DNA of 64,000 nucleotides from Aurantimonas endophytica (GTDB lineage Bacteria; Pseudomonadota; Alphaproteobacteria; Rhizobiales; Rhizobiaceae): assembly GCF_014196845.1 (NCBI RefSeq), contig NZ_JACIEM010000004.1:597288-661287 (forward strand). The letters are read 5' to 3'. The notes under the pieces are model-generated. The model was not told the DNA's origin and did no database searches. It saw only the letters and a list, made by a program, of their open reading frames with translations. Each line of letters begins with the position of its first letter. The stretch's first letter is position 1. Shown here in pieces: positions 10,854 to 18,143 of this stretch. The translations under genes were made by a program, and so were the position numbers.

Positions 10854-10875
10854 GCGGGGGGCCATGGCCCCCCGC
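10854..10875 (+). terminator. Perfect GC-rich palindrome between RTX peroxidase and exporter genes
   Basis: A perfect 22-bp palindrome centred on CCATGG starts 11 nt after the stop codon. In RNA it would give a very strong GC hairpin with a tiny loop. No T-run follows, so it is more likely a 3'-end stabiliser or attenuator than a full terminator. It could allow high expression of the secreted protein and lower expression of the exporter genes from one transcript. Confidence 0.55.
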
Positions 10876-10921
10876 TACTTGCGGCATTCCGATCATCGCT
10901 TCCATTCGAGGGGACGCTCCC

Positions 10922-12694
10922 ATGAGCACTCAACGACGCCGCCAGCGCCCCAATCCGACCACCATGGCGGAGCGCATCGGCAATTATCGCGGTCTGGCGA
11001 TCTTCCTGCTCTGCCTCTCCGGCGTGATCAACCTCCTCGCTTTGACGGGCGCCTTCTACATGCTGCAGATCTACGACCGGGCGCTGACCAGTGGCAGCGT
11101 GCCGACCCTGGTGGCGCTGTCGGTCCTGGCGATCGGGCTATATCTCTTCCAGGGAATGTTCGACGTGTTGCGCTCGCAGATCCTGGTGCGGTTCGGGGCC
11201 CGCATGGATGCCAAGCTCGCACCGCTCACCCATCAGGTGGTGATCGAGATGCCGCGCTACGGCTACTCGACGTCGGAGGCGCTGGAGCGCGGCCGCGACG
11301 TCGACACGGTGCGCGGCTTCGTCGCCAGCCAGGCGCCGATCGCGCTGTTCGACCTGCCGTGGATGCCGCTGTTCATCGGCTTCGTCTATCTCCTGCACCC
11401 GATGCTGGGGCTCCTGACGATTGGGGGCGCCATCGTCCTGATCGCGCTGACGCTGATCACCGAGTATCTCACCAAGCGCAGCAGCGCCGAGATGAACCGG
11501 GTCGCTGTCCAGCGCGCCAACCTCGCCGACTCGCACGCCCGCAATGCCGACATCCTGCGGGCGATGGGCTTTGGCGGGCGGGCCGTCGCGCGTTTCGAGG
11601 CGGCCAATGCGCGCCATCTCGACCTGCAGACGAAGACCAGCGACATCAGCGGCTCGTTCAGCGGCCTGTCGAAAGTGCTGCGCATGATGCTGCAGTCGGC
11701 GCTGCTCGGCCTCGGCGCCTATCTGACGATCCAGGGCGATCTCACCGCCGGGGCGATCATCGCTTGCTCGGTCGCCTCGGCCCGGGCCCTGGCACCGGTG
11801 GATATGGCGATCGGCAACTGGAAGGGCGTCGTCGCGGCGCGCCGCAGTTTTGCCCGGCTGAAGGAGACGCTGGCCGCCATGGACGACGATTCCCGTCTCG
11901 TCGACCTGCCGGCGCCGGCGCAGTCGCTGAAGCTCGAGAACGCCACGGTGGTGGCGCCGAGCACCGGCACGGTATTGCTCGGCGACGTCAGCTTCGAGCT
12001 GAAGGCCGGACAGGCGCTGGGATTGATCGGGCCGAGTGGCGGCGGCAAGACCTCGCTCGCCAAGGGCATTGTCGGCGTCTGGCCGCTGCTGCGCGGCTGT
12101 GTCCGGCTGGACAATGCCGAACTCGGCCAGTGGCGGACCGACCGGCTCGGCAGCCATATCGGCTACCTGCCGCAGGACGTGTCGCTGCTCGACGGCTCGA
12201 TCGCCGAGAACATCGCCCGCTTCGATCCCGAAGCCGATGCCCGCAAGATCATCCACGCGGCAAAGGCTGCCGGGGTCCACGACATGATCGTGCGGCTCGA
12301 GAACGGCTACCAGACCGAGCTCGGCCCCCACGGCATCGCGCTCTCCGCCGGCCAGCGCCAGCGCATCGGCCTTGCCCGGGCGCTTTACGGCGATCCGTTC
12401 CTTGTGGTTCTCGACGAGCCGAACTCCAATCTCGACGCGGAGGGCGAGGCGGCCCTGACCGAGGCGCTGACCAAGGTGCGGGCCCGCGGCGGCATCGCCA
12501 TCGTCGTCGCCCATCGCCCGAGCGCGCTCGCCGCGGTGGATCTCGTCGGCGTCATCCAGGCCGGCAAGCTCGTCGCCTTCGGGCCGAAGGAGGAGATCCT
12601 GCGCGAGCCGGCCCGTCCGATGGCGCGGCCGATGGCGCCTTCCGGCAAGATCTATGCGCCGGTGACGGCGGTCGCTGCGGCGTCGAAGGTCTAG
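10922..12694 (+). CDS. Type I secretion ABC transporter/permease (HlyB/PrtD family)
   Basis: The 590-residue inner-membrane exporter has an N-terminal transmembrane domain (first helix near residues 20-45) and a C-terminal nucleotide-binding domain. Walker A GPSGGGKT lies near 370, the signature LSAGQRQRIGLARAL near 477, and Walker B FLVVLDEPNSNLD follows at once. There is no N-terminal C39 peptidase or C39-like domain, which places it with PrtD/AprD-type exporters rather than HlyB proper. It should power export of the flanking RTX proteins straight from the cytoplasm, together with the HlyD-type adaptor at 15496. The ATG at 10922 has GAGGGG upstream. The next gene's ribosome site overlaps its stop codon. 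Confidence 0.95.
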   Translation: MSTQRRRQRPNPTTMAERIGNYRGLAIFLLCLSGVINLLALTGAFYMLQIYDRALTSGSVPTLVALSVLAIGLYLFQGMFDVLRSQILVRFGARMDAKLAPLTHQVVIEMPRYGYSTSEALERGRDVDTVRGFVASQAPIALFDLPWMPLFIGFVYLLHPMLGLLTIGGAIVLIALTLITEYLTKRSSAEMNRVAVQRANLADSHARNADILRAMGFGGRAVARFEAANARHLDLQTKTSDISGSFSGLSKVLRMMLQSALLGLGAYLTIQGDLTAGAIIACSVASARALAPVDMAIGNWKGVVAARRSFARLKETLAAMDDDSRLVDLPAPAQSLKLENATVVAPSTGTVLLGDVSFELKAGQALGLIGPSGGGKTSLAKGIVGVWPLLRGCVRLDNAELGQWRTDRLGSHIGYLPQDVSLLDGSIAENIARFDPEADARKIIHAAKAAGVHDMIVRLENGYQTELGPHGIALSAGQRQRIGLARALYGDPFLVVLDEPNSNLDAEGEAALTEALTKVRARGGIAIVVAHRPSALAAVDLVGVIQAGKLVAFGPKEEILREPARPMARPMAPSGKIYAPVTAVAAASKV

Positions 12695-12703
12695 GAGGTG
12701 GCG

Positions 12704-15445
12704 ATGGAAGACCGGCTGACGCTCGGCATCCCGGACCAGGATGCGGTCAATGCGCCGAAGAAGCGCTTCGAGATCAAGGACAAGGCAACGCGGGTCAACT
12801 CCCTGTCCGTCCTGCCTATGTTCGTGCTGGCCTTTGCCGGGGTGCTGAAGCTCCTCTTCCAGGAGGAGGAAGAGCAGGCGCCTGGCAAGAAGCAAGGCTC
12901 GCCGCTACCCGACCAGACTCCGGAGGCACAGCCGGCAAACGGCATCTCGATCGAGACGGCCGATGCGACCGAGCTCGCCAAGGTCGTGCGTATCTCGGAT
13001 TATCTCGACGCCATCGCCAAGGGTCGGCCGCTGCCGATTTTCGACGTGTCCGAGTTCGCCTTTGCCGAGGCCGGCGAAGCGGCCTTCCAGGCGGCCTTCC
13101 AGCAGGCGATGAGGATGCCGCCCGCCGCTCTCGCCGTCTCGGGCGGCGGTTCGGGATCGACGGGGCCCGGCAATCCGCCCGGGGCCGCCGCGACACCGCC
13201 CACCGCCAACGACAACCAGCCGGCGCCCGGCTCGCCGCCCGCCGGCGGGAATCCCGTCGGCCCCGATATGCCCGGATCGCCGCCCGGCGACGACGGTCCC
13301 GGGTTCGGTTCGCCCGGTGGATCCGAGCCGGGCCCCGGCGATCGCGCTGTCGACGATGATGATGACGACGAGGACGACGTTCCGGAAGCGCGGCTGAACC
13401 GGCGGCCGGTCCTCTCGGGTCCGGTCTTTCTCGACAACGGTCTCGTCAACCTGTCGGTGATCATCACCATGGGCGAACTGCTCCACGGTGCGAGCGACCC
13501 CGATGGCGATACGCTGATCGTGCGCAATCTCGAGGTGTATGGCGGTCACCTGGAGCGGATCGGCCTCGATCGCTGGCTCTACACGCCGGCAACCGACGCG
13601 GCCGGGGCGGTGGTCTTCCGCTACCAGGTCAGCGACGGCGACGAACTCGTCATGCAGACGGCGCATCTGGAAATCCGGCTGCCCGAGAACCAGGCAATCA
13701 TCGGCACCGACGGCGACGACATGCTGATCGGTACGCCCTATGCGGACCTGATCGACGCCCGCGGCGGCAACGACATGGTCTATGGCCGGGAGAGCAGCGA
13801 CATCCTGTATGGCGGCGCAGGCAATGACCGGCTGGTCGGCGGCGACGGCAACGACGTTCTCTGGGGTGGCTACGGCAACGACATCCTGTTCGGCGGCGAC
13901 GGCGACGACACGCTGTACGGCGAGGCCGGCGACGACATTCTCTACGGCGACGCCGGCAACGACGTCATCTTCGGTGGCGACGGTCGCGACGAAGCGCATG
14001 GCGGCGATGGCGATGACGTCATCGAAGGCGGCCCGGGCGATGATTTGCTGTACGGCGATGCCGGCGCGGACACGATCTACGGCGGCGACGGCGATGATTA
14101 CATCGACGGCGGGACCGGACGCGACGTGCTGGTCGGTGGCGCGGGCGCAGACGTGCTTGTCGGCGATGCGGGCGACGACATCCTCCACGGCAATGCTGGC
14201 GCCGACCGGATCTTCGGCGGCATCGGCAACGACGCCATCGACGGCGGCGAAGGCGACGACGTGCTTCACGGCGACGAGGGCGACGACACGATCCTTGCCG
14301 CCGCCGGCAACGACAAGGTCCACGGCGGCGCCGGTGACGACACGATCGACGGCGGCGAGGGCGACGACGTCCTTCACGGCGACGACGGCAACGACACGAT
14401 CGTCGCCGCGGCGGGCAACGACGAAGTGCACGGCGGTGCCGGCGACGATGCCGTCGACGGCGGCGAGGGCGACGACGTCCTTCACGGGGACGACGGCAAC
14501 GACACGATCGTCGCCGCGGCGGGCAACGACGCGGTGTATGGCGGCACTGGTGACGACGCCATCGACGGCGGTGAGGGCGACGACGTCCTTCACGGCGACG
14601 GCGGTAACGACACGATCCTCGGCGCGGCAGGCAACGACGAGGTCCACGGCGGTGCCGGCGACGACGCGATCGACGGCGGCGAGGGCGACGACGTCCTTCA
14701 CGGCGACGACGGCGACGACCAGATCCTGGGCGCCGCAGGCGACGACACGCTGGATGGCGGCTCCGGGGACGATCACCTCGACGGCGGCGAAGGCGACGAT
14801 CTGCTGCTGGATGGCGTCGGCGTCGATATCCTGGAAGGCGGCGGTGGCGACGATTGCATCGTGCTCGTCGCCGATGGCGAGATCGACACCGTCAATGGCG
14901 GCGACGGTACCGACACGCTGGACCTGTCGCAGATCGTCTTCGACGCGACGATTGACCTGCCGGATGGCTGGGTGACCGTCAACGGCATCCAGGAAGCCCG
15001 CTTCTTCGAGGTCGAGAACATTCGCGGCGGCCGCGGCAACGACTGGCTCATCGCCGATGACGAGGTCAACATCATGGTCGGCGGCGCGGGCAACGACATC
15101 TTCGTGTTCCGCTCGCTCGATGCCCTCACCAACGAGGGCGGGCCGCGAGACCATATCCAGGACTTCTCGGTCGGCGACCGTATCGACCTGTCGCGTCTCG
15201 GCAAGAGCCTCGACGACTTCGCCGCGCAGAAGCTGTTCTTCGCCGGCGCGGCCACGTCCACGACCGCCGAGATCGGCGCCGTCACCTATCGCCACCAGTT
15301 CATCGCCGACGAGGCCGGCGACCGGGAGATCACCGTCGTCGCCGGCTATCTCGACGAGGATCCGGAGGCGGAATTCGAGCTCGTCGTCCACGGCCACCAT
15401 GACCTGACGGCGAATGACTTCATCCTGGCCGGCCGCGATGGCTGA
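12704..15445 (+). CDS. RTX calcium-binding protein with cadherin-like domain and N-terminal hydrophobic segment
   Basis: The 913-residue protein starts at the ATG at 12704, where AGGAGG overlaps the upstream stop codon; a GTG at 12698 lies inside that site. Residues 35-52 (SLSVLPMFVLAFAGVLKL) form one hydrophobic segment. It is followed by EEEEQ, a Pro/Gly-rich region near 165-215, an Asp run, and a cadherin/VCBS-like domain near 230-325 (ASDPDGDTLIV, YQVSDGD). About 40 RTX nonapeptides (GGxGxDxLx) cover roughly residues 330-720. The C-terminal 180 residues resemble the serralysin-type C-terminal domain (GGAGNDIFVF, DFSVGDRIDLS) and end in GHHDLTANDF, like the tail of the RTX peroxidase. It is probably exported by the same system and may stay at the cell surface. 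The function is unknown; adhesin or surface-layer partner are possibilities. Confidence 0.88.
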   Translation: MEDRLTLGIPDQDAVNAPKKRFEIKDKATRVNSLSVLPMFVLAFAGVLKLLFQEEEEQAPGKKQGSPLPDQTPEAQPANGISIETADATELAKVVRISDYLDAIAKGRPLPIFDVSEFAFAEAGEAAFQAAFQQAMRMPPAALAVSGGGSGSTGPGNPPGAAATPPTANDNQPAPGSPPAGGNPVGPDMPGSPPGDDGPGFGSPGGSEPGPGDRAVDDDDDDEDDVPEARLNRRPVLSGPVFLDNGLVNLSVIITMGELLHGASDPDGDTLIVRNLEVYGGHLERIGLDRWLYTPATDAAGAVVFRYQVSDGDELVMQTAHLEIRLPENQAIIGTDGDDMLIGTPYADLIDARGGNDMVYGRESSDILYGGAGNDRLVGGDGNDVLWGGYGNDILFGGDGDDTLYGEAGDDILYGDAGNDVIFGGDGRDEAHGGDGDDVIEGGPGDDLLYGDAGADTIYGGDGDDYIDGGTGRDVLVGGAGADVLVGDAGDDILHGNAGADRIFGGIGNDAIDGGEGDDVLHGDEGDDTILAAAGNDKVHGGAGDDTIDGGEGDDVLHGDDGNDTIVAAAGNDEVHGGAGDDAVDGGEGDDVLHGDDGNDTIVAAAGNDAVYGGTGDDAIDGGEGDDVLHGDGGNDTILGAAGNDEVHGGAGDDAIDGGEGDDVLHGDDGDDQILGAAGDDTLDGGSGDDHLDGGEGDDLLLDGVGVDILEGGGGDDCIVLVADGEIDTVNGGDGTDTLDLSQIVFDATIDLPDGWVTVNGIQEARFFEVENIRGGRGNDWLIADDEVNIMVGGAGNDIFVFRSLDALTNEGGPRDHIQDFSVGDRIDLSRLGKSLDDFAAQKLFFAGAATSTTAEIGAVTYRHQFIADEAGDREITVVAGYLDEDPEAEFELVVHGHHDLTANDFILAGRDG
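14232..14771 (+). repeat. Five tandem 108-bp repeats encoding 36-residue RTX units
   Basis: The string gtNcttcacg recurs at 14261, 14369, 14477, 14585 and 14693, exactly 108 bp apart. Each unit encodes about 36 residues of the type GGEGDDVLHGDDGNDTI followed by AAAGND and HGGAGDD. Nucleotide identity between units is high, including silent sites, which points to recent duplication or gene conversion. This is coding repeat DNA, not CRISPR. Confidence 0.93.
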
Positions 15446-15495
15446 TGCCGACCGCCGCCGGAACCGACACAGCAATTCTCGAGGGGAGAACGACG

Positions 15496-16824
15496 ATGAG
15501 TGACCCACAGAAGGCAACCGGCGTCGAGGCTGCCCCGGCAGACGATGGCCAGCGGTTCGGCATCCGGTCGCGGATCGTCGCTTCCGGTCTCCTCGCGACA
15601 TTCCTGATCGTGGGCTGCGGCGGCTGGGCGGCGCAGGCCAGCCTGTCCGGCGCGATCATCGCCCAGGGCAAGGTCACGGTGAAGAAGCAGGTCAAGGAGA
15701 TCCAGCATCGCGATGGCGGCATCGTCGGGGCAATCCTCGTCGCCAACGGCGACGTGGTGAAGGCCGGCGACGTGCTCATCCGCCTCGACGAGACCCAGAC
15801 CAAGGCGGAACTCGGTGTCATTGCCTCGCAATTGTCGGAACTGATCGGCCGCCAGGCACGCCTGCGTGCCGAGCGCGACGGGGCCGAGACGGTGCGATTC
15901 GACCCCGCCTTCGAGACGGCAGCCGCCACGAAGGCGATCGCCGAGGGCGAGCGGCGGCTGTTTGCGGACAACCGCGCCACCCGCGAGGCCCAGCGCGACC
16001 AGTTGCAGTCGCAGATCGAGCAGTTTGGCGAGCAGGTGAAGGGGCTTCAATCGCAGCGCCAGTCGAATGCCGTCGAGCGCGAGATGATCGCCGAGGATCT
16101 CGATCGTCTGGCGCCGCTGGTGGCCCGGCAACTGGTCGAAGGCACCAGGACACGCACGATGGAGCGCGACCTTGCGAAGATCGACGGTCTGAAAGGCGAG
16201 ATCGAGGCGAACATCGCGCAGGTCATGGGCCAGATCAGCGAAGCCCGGATGAAGATCATCGAGCTCGACCAGCAGGTCCGCACCGACGCCCAGCGCGAGC
16301 TACGCGATGTCGACGCCCGCATAGCCGAGCTGTCGGAGCGCATCGTCGCCGCGAAGGACCGCCTGTCCCGGATGGATCTGAGGGCCCCGATCGACGGCTT
16401 CGTCAACGACCTCAAGATCCACACCGTCAACGGCGTCATCGCGCCGGGAGAGACCGTCATGGGCATCGTGCCGGAGGGCGAGGAACTCGTCGTGGAGGCC
16501 AAGCTCGCCCCGACGGACATCGATCAGGTGATCGTCGGCCAGGACGTCAAGCTGCGCTTTTCCGCCTTCAACCAGCGCACCACGCCAGAGATCGACGGAA
16601 GGGTCGACATCGTCGGCGCGGCCGCGACCCTCGATCCGGCCAGCGGCCAGACCTTCTATCTGTCGACCATCGCCATCACCGACGAGGATCGCGGCCTGGG
16701 CGAACAGCTCCTCGTCCCCGGCATGCCCGTCGAGGTGTTCCTCAAGACCGGCGACCGCTCCGCACTGTCATACCTCGTCAAGCCGTTCAGCGACCAGATG
16801 ATGCGATCCTTCCGCGAGGAATAG
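15496..16824 (+). CDS. Type I secretion periplasmic adaptor (HlyD/PrtE family)
   Basis: The 442-residue membrane fusion protein has a short cytoplasmic tail, one membrane helix near residues 26-46 (IVASGLLATFLIVGCGGW), and a biotinyl/lipoyl-like half (KEIQHRDGGIVGAILVANGD). A long coiled-coil hairpin spans about 95-290 (many Gln/Arg/Glu heptads), followed by the beta-barrel region (DLRAPIDGFVNDLKIHTVNG). It bridges the ABC exporter and an outer-membrane TolC-type channel not in this window. I chose the ATG at 15496 because GAGGGGAGAA lies 6-8 nt upstream. An ATG at 15445 overlaps the previous stop but adds 17 residues not typical of the family. Confidence 0.94.
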   Translation: MSDPQKATGVEAAPADDGQRFGIRSRIVASGLLATFLIVGCGGWAAQASLSGAIIAQGKVTVKKQVKEIQHRDGGIVGAILVANGDVVKAGDVLIRLDETQTKAELGVIASQLSELIGRQARLRAERDGAETVRFDPAFETAAATKAIAEGERRLFADNRATREAQRDQLQSQIEQFGEQVKGLQSQRQSNAVEREMIAEDLDRLAPLVARQLVEGTRTRTMERDLAKIDGLKGEIEANIAQVMGQISEARMKIIELDQQVRTDAQRELRDVDARIAELSERIVAAKDRLSRMDLRAPIDGFVNDLKIHTVNGVIAPGETVMGIVPEGEELVVEAKLAPTDIDQVIVGQDVKLRFSAFNQRTTPEIDGRVDIVGAAATLDPASGQTFYLSTIAITDEDRGLGEQLLVPGMPVEVFLKTGDRSALSYLVKPFSDQMMRSFREE

Positions 16825-16825
16825 C

Positions 16826-16844
16826 CGTGGGCCAGCGGCCCACG
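16826..16844 (+). terminator. Hairpin after the secretion operon
   Basis: CGTGGGCC-AGC-GGCCCACG gives a perfect 8-bp stem with a 3-nt loop, starting 2 nt after the HlyD-type gene stop. Only a C/T-mixed stretch follows rather than a T-run, so it is a probable rather than certain intrinsic terminator. Confidence 0.5.
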
Positions 16845-17135
16845 CCTTCGCCACCTGTGGCAGCAATCCGCCTCCGCCTCGCAACGGCAATCGCTGTCGC
16901 ACTCCCGCCCTCTGGCCCGGCACCCGCCATCGCAAGCGCCCAGCCCACCGGCGCTCGCGCCGCCATCCACTGCAATATGGACCGCTTCGTCCAGCGAATG
17001 CATGGCGGCTTCACGACTCACGGGCAGAATCCTCCTTGATGCGCCGGGTAGGTCGCGTTGCCGAGCGCCGCGCGTCAAATGCGAAATTGGCATGGGCCAT
17101 TCTGCTGTCGGCATGAGAGACGGACCATTGGGTCC
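16845..17135. other. Intergenic stretch without convincing gene
   Basis: About 290 bp lie between the convergent secretion operon and the LysR gene. A short open frame (GTG at 16827, 70 codons) is Ala/Pro-rich and has no ribosome site. I see no RNA gene or repeat here. Confidence 0.5.
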
Positions 17136-18041
17136 TCAGGCAGGGAGTTGGCGCGTCGCTTCCTCGTGGGCTGCCTTGCGTATCAACCCGGCCAATTCGT
17201 CGACGACCGCGGTGCGCGCCTGCCATCGCGGAAAGATGAACACGTAGTCGAGTTCGACGGCGGGCTCGAAGGGGCGGATCGCCATGCCCGGCTTGAAGCT
17301 CGATCGCGCCACGAAACCGTCGGCGACCGCGACGCCCAGGCCGCGCGCCGCAAGTTCGCAGGCCACCACGCCATTGGGAGTTTCCAGCCGGATCCGCGGC
17401 GTGGCGCCCATGCGTCTAAAAGCGGAATCGACGCATTGGCGCATCACGGTGCGCGGTGCATTGGCGACGAGTGGCACGTCGATGAGATCGCGGGCCTCGA
17501 TGACCGTCTTCGCGGCCAAAGGATGATCCTGCCGCATCACCGCGACGGCGCGCACGGTGACGATGGGCTCGACATCGATCGAATCGTTGTCGAGCGGCAG
17601 GACGGTTATGCCGAGGTCGAACCGTTCGCGCCCGAGCCAGACCTCGATGTCGATCCGCGAACGCGAGTCGATGGAAGCCGTGAAGCCCGGATCGTTCAGT
17701 GTCATCGTGGCGACGGCATCGCTGAGGAGAGCATTGGTGATGTGCGGCGCCGTGAGTATGCGCACGTGACGGCTCTGCCGCGCTCTGATACGGCGGCCCG
17801 CAAGGATCGCCTCGTCGAGGCTGTAGAGCGCGTGTTCGACGTGACCGTAGAAATCGCGGGCCTCACGTGTTGGCACCAGTCGGCGCTTGGTGCGGGAAAA
17901 GAGGGGAAACCCGACCTCCTCCTCGAGTGCTGCGAGAAGCCGGCTGACTTGCGGCTGGGTCCGGTGCAGCCGCTCGGCGGCATTGTTGAGCGAGCCGCCT
18001 TCCATGAACGCCCGCAACGCCTCCAGCCCTTTGATGTTCAT
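17136..18041 (-). CDS. LysR-family transcriptional regulator
   Basis: The 301-residue protein begins MNIKGLEALRAFMEGG. The winged helix-turn-helix is at residues 5-62 (SLNNAAERLHRTQPQVSRLL, then EEEVGFPLFSR). A periplasmic-binding-protein-like effector domain spans about 90-295 (MRQDHPLAAK, ACELAARGLGVAVADGF). Length and layout are standard for the family. It is divergent from the hydrolase/ABC operon starting at 18144, the classic arrangement for a LysR activator of the neighbouring operon, so its inducer is probably the substrate or breakdown product of that pathway. The start at 18041 is the ATG nearest the conserved N-terminus; the frame stays open further upstream without family similarity. 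Confidence 0.93.
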   Translation of the reverse strand: MNIKGLEALRAFMEGGSLNNAAERLHRTQPQVSRLLAALEEEVGFPLFSRTKRRLVPTREARDFYGHVEHALYSLDEAILAGRRIRARQSRHVRILTAPHITNALLSDAVATMTLNDPGFTASIDSRSRIDIEVWLGRERFDLGITVLPLDNDSIDVEPIVTVRAVAVMRQDHPLAAKTVIEARDLIDVPLVANAPRTVMRQCVDSAFRRMGATPRIRLETPNGVVACELAARGLGVAVADGFVARSSFKPGMAIRPFEPAVELDYVFIFPRWQARTAVVDELAGLIRKAAHEEATRQLPA

Positions 18042-18143
18042 CGCATTCCATTCGCTTAACGCATCAAAGGATACCAAAATCGAAATTGACGCATCACGCA
18101 AGTCTCGTACGGTCCTCTTATCGTCGATCGGGCAGGGGGGCTC
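18042..18143. promoter_or_regulatory. LysR/hydrolase divergent control region
   Basis: This 102-bp spacer separates the LysR gene and the hydrolase operon. ACGCATCA occurs twice in direct orientation (18059-18066 and 18090-18097), three helical turns apart, flanking an AT-rich stretch (ATACCAAAATCGAAATT). A GGGGGG ribosome site precedes the ATG at 18144. The repeats are candidate regulator contacts; this is inference. Confidence 0.4.

Noticed and set aside
10489..13359. Plus-strand frame of 956 codons across three genes
   Set aside because: Arg/Ala/Gly-rich composition and crossing of the peroxidase end, the exporter and the next gene start show that it is a frame shadow.
14232..14771. CRISPR-like regular repeats
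   Set aside because: The 108-bp units are contiguous coding repeats without unique spacers, and encode RTX nonapeptides.
12905..15601. Minus-strand open frame of 898 codons rich in VVA repeats
   Set aside because: It is the mirror of the RTX nonapeptide repeats (GDD/GND codons) and spans two real genes.
16827..17039. 70-codon frame right after the HlyD-type gene
   Set aside because: Starts at a GTG inside the post-operon hairpin, without a ribosome site, and is Ala/Pro-rich noise.
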